Notes: generated from the letters alone by a model not told the origin. A stretch of 64,000 nt of DNA from Pseudomonas fluorescens (GCF_902497875.1 NZ_CABVHY010000030.1:1-64000); one strand, 5' to 3'; shown: positions 8,166-17,170, numbered from the stretch's first letter. Program-made: numbers and translations.

Positions 8166-9401
8166 ATGACCGGCTCAAAGCTCTTCGAACCGCTTCGATT
8201 GCCTAACGGCACGGTGATTCCAAACCGTATCGCCAAGGCTGCCATGGAGGAGAACCTTGCCAATGAGGATCACGCTCCGGGGGAAGCGCTGACCAGGCTC
8301 TATCGACGTTGGGCGGACGGTGGGGCCGGTCTGATCATCACTGGCAATGTCATGGTTGATCGCCACGCCTTGACCGGACCGGCTGGCGTGGTGCTTGAGG
8401 ACGATCGGAACCTGGGCAAATTCAGGCTATGGGCCGATGCTTGCCGCAGTCGTGGAGCCCAGGCCTGGATGCAAATCAATCATCCTGGACGGCAATTATT
8501 GGCTTCAATGGGGCAATCGGCACGGGGCCCCTCCGCGGTTGCCGTCGACATTCCCGGACTATCAAAGGCTTTTGTGCCGCCCAGGGCTTTGAATGAGCAG
8601 GAGATCGAAGAGCTGATCGAGCGCTATGCCCATGCTGCAGCGCTGGCCGAGCGTGCCGGATTCACCGGCGTGGAGGTTCATGCCGCGCATGGTTACCTGT
8701 TCAGTCAATTCCTTTCGCCCTTGACCAACCGGCGTAGCGACCGCTGGGGTGGCAGCCTGGAAAATCGTGCGCAAATTCTCCTGCAAACCATCGACGCAAT
8801 ACGTCTGCGAGTGGCACCAACCTTTTGCGTCGCGGTGAAGCTCAATTCCGCGGATTTTCAGCGAGGCGGTTTCGATGCCGAGGATGCGGCTCGTGTGGTG
8901 GAAATGCTTAACGCCAAGGCGGTCGACCTGGTCGAGCTGTCAGGTGGCAGCTACGAAAGCCCGGCGATGCAGGGGCAGACCCGCGATGGCAGCCGCTTGG
9001 CTCGAGAAGCCTATTTCCTCGAGATCGCGCAGAAAATAGCAGAAATAGCGCGCATGCCGCTGATGGTCACCGGCGGCGTGCGTAGAAAGGAGGTGGCGGA
9101 GCGAGTGGTGAGCGGCTCGGTGTCGATGGTGGGGCTTGCCACTGCGTTGGCAATCGAGCCGGCGCTGCCAAACCAGTGGATGGCTGGTCAGGACACCGTA
9201 GTGGAGCCCATCGTCGTCCGCTGGAAGAACAAGGCGCTGGCATCGCTGGCAGTGGCGTCGGTGATCAAGAAGCAGCTTGGCTTGTTGAGCCAAGGGAAAC
9301 GGACAAAACCCAGGACGTCGCCATTCATGGCATTGATCGGCAATCAGCTGAAGGCTCGTCGCCAGGCGAAGAACTATCGGCAATGGATTGGCCAGGCCTA
9401 G
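8166..9401 (+). CDS. NADH:flavin oxidoreductase, Old Yellow Enzyme family
   Basis: A 411-residue FMN-dependent TIM-barrel reductase. Features are LFEPLRLPNGTVIPNRI at the N-terminus, the QINHPGRQ strand, the active-site pair in HAAHGYLFSQFLSP, and the FMN-phosphate region (MVTGGVRR) near residue 310. OYE enzymes reduce alpha,beta-unsaturated carbonyls, nitro groups or dienoyl-CoA. The ATG at 8166 has SD AAGGAC and is preferred over an in-frame ATG 36 bp upstream. It is transcribed away from the TetR gene through the twin palindromes. In this locus it could saturate an enone or dienone intermediate (inferred). Confidence 0.9.
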   Translation: MTGSKLFEPLRLPNGTVIPNRIAKAAMEENLANEDHAPGEALTRLYRRWADGGAGLIITGNVMVDRHALTGPAGVVLEDDRNLGKFRLWADACRSRGAQAWMQINHPGRQLLASMGQSARGPSAVAVDIPGLSKAFVPPRALNEQEIEELIERYAHAAALAERAGFTGVEVHAAHGYLFSQFLSPLTNRRSDRWGGSLENRAQILLQTIDAIRLRVAPTFCVAVKLNSADFQRGGFDAEDAARVVEMLNAKAVDLVELSGGSYESPAMQGQTRDGSRLAREAYFLEIAQKIAEIARMPLMVTGGVRRKEVAERVVSGSVSMVGLATALAIEPALPNQWMAGQDTVVEPIVVRWKNKALASLAVASVIKKQLGLLSQGKRTKPRTSPFMALIGNQLKARRQAKNYRQWIGQA

Positions 9402-9503
9402 CCCAATGCCGTTCAGTTAAGCGAACGCAGCTTTTTGTAGGAGCCGAGCTTGCTCGCTCCTACAATAGGGACCTATATTTCCTTTACTGAACGGCATTAG
9501 GGC
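9401..9503. mobile_element. MITE-like palindromic element carrying an inner REP hairpin
   Basis: Imperfect terminal inverted repeats of about 20 bp bound the element: left GCCCAATGCCGTTCAGTTAA (9401-9420), right TTTACTGAACGGCATTAGGGC (9483-9503). Inside is a second palindrome, TGTAGGAGCcGAGC...GCTCGCTCCTACA (9436-9464), of Pseudomonas REP type. The left end touches the OYE stop codon. Convergent genes flank it, so it may also act as a terminator. No target duplication is clear. Confidence 0.5.
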
Positions 9504-9529
9504 TTAGCCGGTCGAGGATGACATCAGGA

Positions 9530-10177
9530 TTAGACGGGTAGCGGCTTGCCGGCGATTCTCTTGGCTCTGGCAGGTGTTACGCCCAGAGCCTTGAGAATCA
9601 TTTCGGCGACCAGCAGATCATGCTCCGCCACCGCACGCCCCTCGACAACCGAGCGCATCGCTCCGGTTGTGCAGGATACGACCAAGTCCAGGGCGACCCC
9701 TTCGTCCTCGTAAGCGAAAGTGCCCGCACGCAGACCTTCACGCAGATCGCCAAGCACATGGGCAGCCAATCGGGAGCGCATGGCCTGATCGAAATGGATG
9801 ATGCGCAGCAGCGCATTGGCCCACTGATGGTCGTCGGCAGCCCGGCATACGAACATGCGCACGCCAATCGAAAGCCGCTGTGCGCCGCAGTGCACGCCTG
9901 AGCTCAGAGCAGAGATGGCATCGGAGAACTCGGCGGCCATGGCGATGCCAACCGCCTCGAGTACTTCATCGCGCGTTCGAAAGTAGTTGTAGATGGTGCC
10001 GTTGGATACCGCCGCCTCTTCGGCTACCTCGAGCAGTGCAATCTCCCCCACCTCCTTACGTGCGATAAGACGCAATGCCGCGTCCACCAGGCCGCGACGG
10101 GTGCGTTCACGCTTCTTGTGGCCTCGAGTGAGAGGCTCTTGCGCAGTGGCTTCTGAAGGAAAAGTGGGGGAATGCAT
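9530..10177 (-). CDS. TetR/AcrR-family transcriptional regulator
   Basis: A 215-residue TetR protein. The HTH spans about residues 20-70 (TRRGLVDAALRLIARKEVG, then LLEVAEEAAVSNGTIYNYF), followed by a helical effector domain. It begins 2 nt after the stop of the flavin hydroxylase gene (TGA-AA-ATG), so the two are translationally coupled. It therefore most likely controls the hydroxylase promoter, where a perfect palindrome is found at 11923-11934. Similar layout to the first TetR of the locus, but a different operator. Confidence 0.92.
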   Translation of the reverse strand: MHSPTFPSEATAQEPLTRGHKKRERTRRGLVDAALRLIARKEVGEIALLEVAEEAAVSNGTIYNYFRTRDEVLEAVGIAMAAEFSDAISALSSGVHCGAQRLSIGVRMFVCRAADDHQWANALLRIIHFDQAMRSRLAAHVLGDLREGLRAGTFAYEDEGVALDLVVSCTTGAMRSVVEGRAVAEHDLLVAEMILKALGVTPARAKRIAGKPLPV

Positions 10178-10179
10178 TT

Positions 10180-11838
10180 TCAGGCTCGTAATCGAGGGGG
10201 CTCGTTAATGGTAATGGAAACGCTGTCGGCAGTGGAATCGGCGCTACCCAACAGGCCCATGCAGTCTCGAAGGAGACTGCCTGCCTCTGCGCCAGGGACG
10301 TGGTGCATGATGATGCGGTCGGGGCGTACCGCGACCAGCGTTCCTTTAGCAGCCAGCGGCAGGATGTCATGGTTCAGGTCTTCGATGAAGTCGCAACTGC
10401 CATCGGAGCGCGTGCCGCGCGTTCTGATCTCCAGGAAGTGGCCTCCCATTTTTTCCCAGTAAACGACCTGAGCGCGGGTCAGCAGTGACAACGGGTCAAC
10501 ACCGAATCCAATCAAGGTCAGGTTGTCTCCAAGCGCATCGTCGCTCAATTTGATCTGCTTTTGCATGGTGCGAACCCAGGCTTGGGGAAACAGACTGCCA
10601 CGAACCAGCTTATCGCCACGACGATGTTGCACGAACAGGCCGTGTTCGAAGATGTTCTTCGGCTTGATGTCCAGCTGTTCGAAGTACCTTCTGGTAGCGG
10701 GAGTCAACGCCAGTATGCGCATCAGGCCGTGGACGAAGAAAGCTGCGACCTTGTTTCTGGGCATCACCAGGCGGCCCATGAGTTTCGCCAGATTGATCAT
10801 CGCCTGGGCATGGGGGCGACGCTCTACGTCATAGGTATCGAGCACTGAAGGCGATGCATGGCCGCGAAGGACCCAGGCCAGTTTCCAGGCCAGGTTGGCG
10901 CCATCTCGAAGGCCTGCAACGAGACCTTGCCCGACAAAGGGAGGGGTAATGTGGGCTGCATCTCCTGCGAGAAAGATGCGCCCCTTACTGAATTTATTGC
11001 AGCAGCGCGCGTGGAATCGATACACCGCCTTGCGCTCGATTTCCAGCTCCTGCGGATTGATCCATGGCGCGATCAGCCGGGCGATACTTTCCGGGCTTTC
11101 CAGCTCTTCCCGAGATTCACCTGGTTGTAGCATGAACTCCCAACGCTCCCTTCCGCCGGGTGCGGGCATGTGCGGCGTTGGGCGCCGTGGATCACAGATA
11201 AACTCAACGTGATCAATCGCTGACTTATGCCGGTTCATGACATCGACAATCAGCCAATCTTCTGCATAGGTTTGTCCTTCGAATTCCTGGCCGATCAGTG
11301 CTCTGACCTTGGAGCTTGCGCCATCCGCACCTACCAGGTACTGCGCGCGAACGCAATGCAAGTGGCCATCTTGATCACGTACGGAGGCGACGACACAGTC
11401 CGATTCCTCGACCACGCTCTCAAGTTCGAAGCCACCAAGACTGGTCACTGACTTCAGCCTGGAAACCTGGCTGCGCATCGCTCGTTCGAGGTCGGGTTGA
11501 TAGAAAGTCACAAGCTTGGGATGGCCGTCGATACACCCTGCGGTATTGGCTCGACCGAATTGCCCGAGAACCGGAGAGTGCATCCTCACTTCAGGGATAG
11601 CGATCTTCTCGAAAGCGTCTTCCGACAATCCGGCGAGTTGCAGAATGCGCAGCGCCTCGTTGTCCAGAGCAATGGCGCGGGGCATCAGCAGGACCTCATG
11701 AGCCTTGTCCAGTACCAGCGTCGTTATCCCATAGCGGCCGAGCAGCGCCGCGATTGTCGCACCTACCGGACCGTTACCGACGACCAGCACGTCGACGGCG
11801 GAGGCAGGCAATTCGGAAACTTTCTTGTTGTTGTTCAT
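10180..11838 (-). CDS. MhpA-like FAD-dependent aromatic hydroxylase
   Basis: A 552-residue class A flavoprotein monooxygenase. It has the FAD dinucleotide fold VVGNGPVGATIAALL near residue 20, the DG-type motif (YLVGADGASSKVRALIG) near 170, and the GD motif IFLAGDAAHITPPFVGQG near 290. A C-terminal thioredoxin-like region ends with HHVPGAEAGSLLRDC. The closest known type is 3-(3-hydroxyphenyl)propionate or resorcinol-type hydroxylase, making a catechol or hydroquinone from a phenol with NAD(P)H and O2. Together with the extradiol enzyme it can feed meta-cleavage. The TetR gene follows in the same operon. Confidence 0.9.
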   Translation of the reverse strand: MNNNKKVSELPASAVDVLVVGNGPVGATIAALLGRYGITTLVLDKAHEVLLMPRAIALDNEALRILQLAGLSEDAFEKIAIPEVRMHSPVLGQFGRANTAGCIDGHPKLVTFYQPDLERAMRSQVSRLKSVTSLGGFELESVVEESDCVVASVRDQDGHLHCVRAQYLVGADGASSKVRALIGQEFEGQTYAEDWLIVDVMNRHKSAIDHVEFICDPRRPTPHMPAPGGRERWEFMLQPGESREELESPESIARLIAPWINPQELEIERKAVYRFHARCCNKFSKGRIFLAGDAAHITPPFVGQGLVAGLRDGANLAWKLAWVLRGHASPSVLDTYDVERRPHAQAMINLAKLMGRLVMPRNKVAAFFVHGLMRILALTPATRRYFEQLDIKPKNIFEHGLFVQHRRGDKLVRGSLFPQAWVRTMQKQIKLSDDALGDNLTLIGFGVDPLSLLTRAQVVYWEKMGGHFLEIRTRGTRSDGSCDFIEDLNHDILPLAAKGTLVAVRPDRIIMHHVPGAEAGSLLRDCMGLLGSADSTADSVSITINEPPRLRA

Positions 11839-11922
11839 CTCGAGCCCTTGTTGTGATTGAAGTCGTGAGACGTGGTGGTCTCATCGTCAGGCAATGTGAA
11901 GGTATTCAAAAATGAGACATTA

Positions 11923-11934
11923 TTCAATATTGAA
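11923..11934. promoter_or_regulatory. Candidate operator of the hydroxylase-TetR operon
   Basis: Perfect palindrome TTCAATATTGAA, 85 bp upstream of the hydroxylase start, nested between ATGAGACA (11912-11919) and TGTCAT, and between outer inverted arms TCAAAAAT and ATTTTTGA. The nested symmetry is typical of a repressor site; the TetR encoded in the operon is the obvious candidate. The rest of the gap to 12122 shows no gene. Confidence 0.55.
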
Positions 11935-12122
11935 GTTTCTGTCATTAATTTTTGAGATCATTAACGCACCGGGATGAGGCCACGCGCGCCGTGCCGAGGG
12001 TGTGACGGGGCTGGTTTGCGTCAGTTTCCGACCGGTGAGGCTTGGCTTCTGAGCCGATCAGCGTTGTCATTGGAGTAATGGCCCAGTACTAGAAACTATG
12101 TTTTAGTCTTCAGGAATCAAAC

Positions 12123-15020
12123 GTGGCGCGTCCGCAGCCCCATCCGAACCCAGTCCAGCTCCGCTTCGTCGATTTCGAGCTCGACGAGGCCAACGCCTGC
12201 CTGCTACGTAACGGAGAAGCCGTGGCATTGGCGCCAACGCCCTTCACCCTACTGTGCGTACTTGCACGCCAACCGGGATCGCTGGTGACCAAGGAGGCTT
12301 TGCTTGACGCAGTGTGGGGACATCGGTTCGTCAGCGATTCGGTGCTGAAGACGGCCATCAGCGATCTGCGCAAGGTGCTGGGCGACGACCCCAGGCAGCC
12401 CCGCTTCATCGAGACTGTGTCGCGACGCGGCTATCGCTTCATCGCCGCGCCCTCCCCTGCTCCTTCGATGCCGCCGGCACCCGCGACGGTGCCAGCGGCC
12501 GGTGCGCATCCGTCGCCGCCATTCATTGGTCGCACCGACGAGGTCTCAAGGCTGCAACGGGCGTGGGAGCGGGCTTACGGGGGCCAGCGTGCCGTGGTCT
12601 GGCTCGCCGGAGAACCGGGGATTGGCAAGACCACGTTGATCGAACATTTCATCGCCAGCCTTGGCGGCATCGCCTGCGCACGCGGCCATTGCGTGGAGCA
12701 CTACGGCACCGGCGAGCCGTACCTGCCGGTGCTGGAGGCGTTGGCCGATCTGTGTCGCAGCGACCCCACCCTGCCGGCTCTGCTGCGCGCCGTGGCGCCG
12801 ACCTGGCTGCTGCAACTGCCGTGGCTGAGCACTACGCAAGAGCGAGACGCATTGCGGCGCGAGCTTGCCAGCGTCGGTCCGGACCGCATGCTCCGGGAAA
12901 TGGGCGAACTGCTGGACCGCTACACGGAACAGCGACCGCTGTTACTGGTGACCGAAGACCTGCACTGGAGCGATCGGGCGACGGTCCAGCTCATCGACTA
13001 TGTGGCGCGGCGACGTGGCCGCGCGCGGCTGATGTGGCTGTCGAGCTTCCGCCTCGCCGAGGTGGTAGCGCTCGATCATCCGCTCAACTCGTTGCGCCAC
13101 GAACTGCGCCTGCAACGTCTGTGCGAGGAAGTGGTGCTCGATCCGTTCTCGGAAACCGAGGTCGCTGACTATGTCGCGCTGCGTTCGGACTCTCTGGCGC
13201 GCGATGAAACCTTCGTGCGTGCCCTGCACGAGCGCACCGATGGTGTGCCGCTGTTCGTGTCGTCAGTCGTCAGTGAAGTGATGGATCCAACGGACGACGA
13301 CGCCACCATCGAGGCCCGACTGGCGGGAATGGCGGTTCCCGAGAACCTCGCGGCCATCATTGATCACTACATCACCAAGCTCGGGCCCGAGCAGCGTGCA
13401 CTGCTCTCGGCGGCAGCGGTATGCGGAGTCGAATTCCGGGTCGAGACGGTTTCGCTGGCCCTCGAGCGCGACCTCGCTTCTGTGGCCGACACCTGCGAGG
13501 AACTGGTGCGCGAGCAGGTGTGGCTCACGCGGTCGCGGGCCGCCGAACTTGACGAAACGCTGGAGCTACCCTACTCGTTCCGGCATGCGCTCTTCCGCCA
13601 GGTACTGTACGACCGCACGCCGCGCTCATTGCGCACTCACCTTCATCGCCAGGTTGGCGCTGCCCTCGAACGCGAGCGCACGGCCGGTGTGCCGGTTGCT
13701 GCCTCGGAGCTGGCAATGCACTTCGACCGGGCTCGGCAGCCGATGATCGCGCTGCGCTACTACGCCGAGGCCGCAGAAGCCGCGCTGCTGCACTTCAGCC
13801 CGGCCTTGTGCATCGGCCTCACTGAGCGCGCGTTGGTCCTGCTGACGCAGGCACCAGAAGGGACGGAGCGCGATGCGCTCGAAATTACCCTGGCCACGCT
13901 GCAGGGGGTGTCGGCTTTCCACACGTTCGGTGTCGGCAGCGAAGCCAGGAACGCGTTCGAACGCGCGTACACGCTGCTGGCGGATGTACCCGAGCATCCA
14001 ATGCGCGGTCGCCTGCTGCACGGATTCGGTTATCTGCTCGGTCTGCGCGGCGACTACGCGCTGGCGCTGGAGGTGGCGGAACGCGCCGAAGCCCTCTCAT
14101 CCGAGGCGAACGATCCAGCGCTCATGCTGGCGGCGTGCATCGTGCAGGGCGAGGTGCATCACCTCCAGGGTCGCACGCAGACGACCCGCAGTTGGCTAGA
14201 GCGCGCCCTCGCGATCGCCGAGCCGCTGGACATCGGGGCCAACGAGATCTTTGCGGCCGATCCTCAGGTCATGCTGCACGGCATGCTGGCCATAGAACTC
14301 GTGCGTTCTGGCCTGGTTGAGCAAGGCCGAGCCCACATGCAGCGGGCGCGGACCCGCGCGCAGGCGCTTCGCCAGCCTATGACCTGGCTGGTCGCCACCT
14401 GGCAGGAGGTGTTGATCGAGGTACGGATGGGAAACCCTGTGCGTGTGGCAGCGCTGGCTGACGACATGCAGGCGCTGGTCGACGAGTATTCGCTCGCACT
14501 GGGACGCACGGCTTGCCGCTGGTGGCGCGGCTGGGCCGACGCGCGCAACGGCGCGCCGCGCGATGGCTACCGTCGCATCCGCGAGGCCTACGAAGAACAC
14601 ACCGGGCTCGGCATGCGTTCCGGTGCCAGCGAGGTGCTCGGCTACGCCGCCGAGGCGCTGCTGCTGGCAGGTGATTGCGACGCCGCGCGAGTCGAGCTAG
14701 AGGAAGCACTACGGGTCGGGGAGGAACTGGGCGAGCGTGTGTACCTGCCGCAACTGTTGCTGCTGGAGGCAGCGATTGCGCGGATGCAAGGCCGGCTCGA
14801 TGCCGGCAATACCGCGGTACGGCGTGCGGTTGAGGAGGCCCGCGCCCAGCAAGCACCGTGGCTGGAACTGCTCGCGCTGGTCGAGCTGTGCGAGCACCAT
14901 GACGCCGCGGCCGAGGACCACCAGGCATTGGCGACGCTGGTTGACCAGTTGCCCGAAGCCAATGGAACCGAGCTAGTGAAACGTGCGCGCTCACTGCTTC
15001 AAGCTGCAAGGTCGGTTTGA
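12123..15020 (+). CDS. Winged-helix / AAA ATPase / TPR-type large transcriptional regulator
   Basis: A 965-residue protein with a GTG start. Residues of about 15-105 are an OmpR/ToxR-type winged helix (EAVALAPTPFTLLCVLA, then ETVSRRGYRFIA). A proline/alanine linker leads to a P-loop ATPase with Walker A GEPGIGKTTLIE near residue 165 and Walker B LLLVTEDLHWSD near 275. The C-terminal half is helical and alanine-rich with TPR-like repeats. Such STAND-like regulators sense a signal and activate nearby genes. It is followed by a small gene and an RND efflux operon whose promoters share a duplicated motif, so it probably activates them. GC content is higher than in the flanks. Confidence 0.88.
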   Translation: MARPQPHPNPVQLRFVDFELDEANACLLRNGEAVALAPTPFTLLCVLARQPGSLVTKEALLDAVWGHRFVSDSVLKTAISDLRKVLGDDPRQPRFIETVSRRGYRFIAAPSPAPSMPPAPATVPAAGAHPSPPFIGRTDEVSRLQRAWERAYGGQRAVVWLAGEPGIGKTTLIEHFIASLGGIACARGHCVEHYGTGEPYLPVLEALADLCRSDPTLPALLRAVAPTWLLQLPWLSTTQERDALRRELASVGPDRMLREMGELLDRYTEQRPLLLVTEDLHWSDRATVQLIDYVARRRGRARLMWLSSFRLAEVVALDHPLNSLRHELRLQRLCEEVVLDPFSETEVADYVALRSDSLARDETFVRALHERTDGVPLFVSSVVSEVMDPTDDDATIEARLAGMAVPENLAAIIDHYITKLGPEQRALLSAAAVCGVEFRVETVSLALERDLASVADTCEELVREQVWLTRSRAAELDETLELPYSFRHALFRQVLYDRTPRSLRTHLHRQVGAALERERTAGVPVAASELAMHFDRARQPMIALRYYAEAAEAALLHFSPALCIGLTERALVLLTQAPEGTERDALEITLATLQGVSAFHTFGVGSEARNAFERAYTLLADVPEHPMRGRLLHGFGYLLGLRGDYALALEVAERAEALSSEANDPALMLAACIVQGEVHHLQGRTQTTRSWLERALAIAEPLDIGANEIFAADPQVMLHGMLAIELVRSGLVEQGRAHMQRARTRAQALRQPMTWLVATWQEVLIEVRMGNPVRVAALADDMQALVDEYSLALGRTACRWWRGWADARNGAPRDGYRRIREAYEEHTGLGMRSGASEVLGYAAEALLLAGDCDAARVELEEALRVGEELGERVYLPQLLLLEAAIARMQGRLDAGNTAVRRAVEEARAQQAPWLELLALVELCEHHDAAAEDHQALATLVDQLPEANGTELVKRARSLLQAARSV

Positions 15021-15038
15021 AGAGTTAAGGGCGCAAAC

Positions 15039-15142
15039 TTGTGGGAGCGAGCTTGCTCCGGGCGGCGTTCCGACGATGGCGGTCTGTCAGTCACAGCAAC
15101 GTTGAATGTGCTGCCCTCATCGCGAGCAAGCCCGCTCCCACA
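15039..15142. repeat. REP pair (inverted)
   Basis: Two Pseudomonas REP-type sequences in opposite orientation: TGTGGGAGCGAGCTTGCT at 15039 and AGCAAGCCCGCTCCCACA ending at 15142. A third, incomplete copy (CTGTGGGAGCGACGC) starts at 15187. They lie in the 272-bp gap between the regulator and the small gene. Confidence 0.8.
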
Positions 15143-15222
15143 CCAAACCGCGGCCGTACTCAAATTCTGTGTTCGCGGTAGATCAACTGTGGGAGCGACG
15201 CTGTCCCGACCGAAGTCTGACC

Positions 15223-15261
15223 TTTCGCTTACGACTCGACCCAGGGGGCCGGCCTACGCTG
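15223..15261 (+). promoter_or_regulatory. Duplicated promoter-like motif, copy 1
   Basis: TTTCGCTTACGACT (15223-15236) and, 16 bp later, CCTACGCTG (15253-15261), which ends 31 bp before the start of the small gene at 15293. The same pair occurs before the NodT gene (15556-15593) at the same distance from its start codon. Confidence 0.55.
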
Positions 15262-15292
15262 TCGTCGAACTTTCTTGATCCCCTGGTCTGCG

Positions 15293-15508
15293 ATGAGCCT
15301 GAACCCTGAATCCAAGTACCCGAGCCGTCGCTCGTACGTAGTGAAGCTGCGTAACGATGCCACGCCCGGCGCCCTCGCGGGCCGCCTTGAAAACCTGGTC
15401 ACCGGGCGTCAGCGCGAGTTTTCGTCCGCCGAAGAGTTACTGGAGTCGATTGACTCGGACCTCACGGCGGCGGCCGCCGAGCACGCGGCAGATGCCGACG
15501 GCGAGTGA
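15293..15508 (+). CDS. Small conserved-looking hypothetical protein (71 aa)
   Basis: A short acidic-ended protein of 71 residues: basic N-terminal part (SKYPSRRSYVVKLRNDA), then GRLENLVTGRQREFSSAEELLESI and an Ala/Glu-rich tail. I do not recognise a named family; the RLENL...GRQ..F.S.EELL pattern looks like a compact alpha/beta module rather than noise. The start at 15293 sits 31 bp after the promoter-like CCTACGCTG box. It lies between the winged-helix regulator and the efflux genes and may be a cofactor or output of that regulator. Function unknown. Confidence 0.6.
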   Translation: MSLNPESKYPSRRSYVVKLRNDATPGALAGRLENLVTGRQREFSSAEELLESIDSDLTAAAAEHAADADGE

Positions 15509-15555
15509 CGCCTCCAACATCAATGAGCCCTCGATATGGCGACCGAACGGCGACG

Positions 15556-15593
15556 TTTCGCTGACGACTTCGCGCACACCGGGCCCTACGCTG
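15556..15593 (+). promoter_or_regulatory. Duplicated promoter-like motif, copy 2
   Basis: TTTCGCTGACGACT (15556-15569) and, 15 bp later, CCTACGCTG (15585-15593), ending 32 bp before the NodT start at 15626. It matches copy 1 in sequence, spacing and position relative to the gene, which argues for a promoter under shared control. Confidence 0.55.
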
Positions 15594-15625
15594 ATGCAAC
15601 CTCGAATCTACACGAGTCCAATCCG

Positions 15626-17140
15626 ATGCCGCGACTTCCAACCCCCCATCCGCTGACCCGCCACGCCGGGCGGACGCCCCTGCAACATGCCGAACGCCTG
15701 CTCGGCGTTGTCGTTGGTGCGGCGCTCGCCGCGTCTTTCGCCGTGGTCTTGACCGGTTGCTCCACGGAGGTCGCCAAGCCGGCGGTGCCCCTGGCGGCCA
15801 AGTTCGCCGCAAGCACGGCCTCCGAGATGGAACCCGAAGCCGCGTGGTGGGAGACTTTCAACGACCCGGAGTTGACGGATCTGGTGCGCCGCGCAATGCG
15901 CGAGAACCGTGATATCAAGATCGCCGCCGAGCGCGTGCGCACCGCTCGCGCCGGTGAAACGGTCAGTCGTTCCTGGCTCTTTCCGAGTGTCGGAATGTCC
16001 GCCTTCGGCTCCGACCGTAGCAGCGGCTACGACACTGCCAAGAAGCAGGGTTATCCAGATACCAAAACCGTGGGCGCAGGCCTGGACGTCTCGTGGGAAC
16101 TTGACCTGAGCGGACGCCTGCGCGCTGGCGCGGCAGCGGCCGAGGCCGAGGCACTGGCCGCGGAGGACGGCGTGCGCGGCGTGCGCCTGCTGGTGATGAG
16201 CGACGTCGCCAGCAACTACTTCACGCTGGTCGGTGCACTGCGCCAGGCCGAAACATTACGCGCGATCTCGACGGCGCAGGACGAGACACTGCGCCTGGTT
16301 AATGCGCGCCACCGTGCAGGGCTGGCGACCTCCTTCGACGTCGAGCGCGCGCAGACCGATGCCGCATCGGCGCGCGCGCAGATCCCCTCATTGGAAACCC
16401 TGGCTGCTGTGGCGCGACACCGCATCGCCGTATTGATCGGTGACCAGGCCTTTAACGCCGCGAGCATCCAGCCCTCCCATGGCAACGTGGTAGCGCCCGA
16501 GGCCCGGCAGGGGCAGCCCGCCACCCTGCTACAGCGCCGGCCTGATGTACTGGCGCTGATGGCGCAGCTCGATGCCGCCAATGCGCGCCGTAAACAAGCC
16601 GCGGCTGAGTGGTTCCCGCGGCTGTTCCTCGGTGCATCCTACGGCCGCCAGGGTCTTGAGCTGAACGGTCTCGATCTGGGCGCCGCCAACTTCACCAACG
16701 TGGCCGCCCTGCTCACCATGCCGATCTTCAACGCCGGGCGCACACGCGCGATCAACGAGGTCGCCGAGAGCGGCCAGCGTGAGGCGCTATTGCGCGCCGA
16801 GGACGGCATTGTGCGCGCGCTCGAGGACGTGGAGAACGCCCTCGTCACGCAGACGCAAGAGCGTCAGCGCGCCAAGTGGTTGCAGTCGGCCACTGAGTCT
16901 GCGGAGGCGGCGCTGAGCCGCGCGCAGTCGCTCTACGATAGAGGGCAGATCGATCTGTTGCCGCTGCTGGACGCGCAACGGGCGCGCTTGTCGGTGCGCC
17001 TGAGCGCCAACGACAGCAACACCCGGCTGCTGCTCGATAGCGTGCAGCTCTACAAAGCACTGGGCGGAGGCTGGCAGGTGTTCGAACAACCCGCCACTCC
17101 CACCGCAACCACCGAAGCCGACCGGCCACCACTTTCCTAA
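15626..17140 (+). CDS. Outer-membrane efflux lipoprotein, NodT/OprM family
   Basis: A 504-residue TolC-like outer-membrane channel. A long basic N-terminus leads into a hydrophobic signal with lipobox VVLTGC near residue 47. The body has the OEP repeats: EAAWWETFNDPELTDLVRRA near the start, AGETVSRSWLFPSVG, then a second half with LLQRRPDVLALMAQL. Start 15626 is chosen over an in-frame ATG at 15536, because the promoter-like motif lies between the two. It is the first gene of an NodT-MFP-RND operon, with 30 bp to the adaptor. This gene order (channel first) is less usual than MFP-RND-OMF. Confidence 0.9.
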   Translation: MPRLPTPHPLTRHAGRTPLQHAERLLGVVVGAALAASFAVVLTGCSTEVAKPAVPLAAKFAASTASEMEPEAAWWETFNDPELTDLVRRAMRENRDIKIAAERVRTARAGETVSRSWLFPSVGMSAFGSDRSSGYDTAKKQGYPDTKTVGAGLDVSWELDLSGRLRAGAAAAEAEALAAEDGVRGVRLLVMSDVASNYFTLVGALRQAETLRAISTAQDETLRLVNARHRAGLATSFDVERAQTDAASARAQIPSLETLAAVARHRIAVLIGDQAFNAASIQPSHGNVVAPEARQGQPATLLQRRPDVLALMAQLDAANARRKQAAAEWFPRLFLGASYGRQGLELNGLDLGAANFTNVAALLTMPIFNAGRTRAINEVAESGQREALLRAEDGIVRALEDVENALVTQTQERQRAKWLQSATESAEAALSRAQSLYDRGQIDLLPLLDAQRARLSVRLSANDSNTRLLLDSVQLYKALGGGWQVFEQPATPTATTEADRPPLS

Positions 17141-17170
17141 GAAACTGCCGTTTTTCAAAGAGGAACCGCC

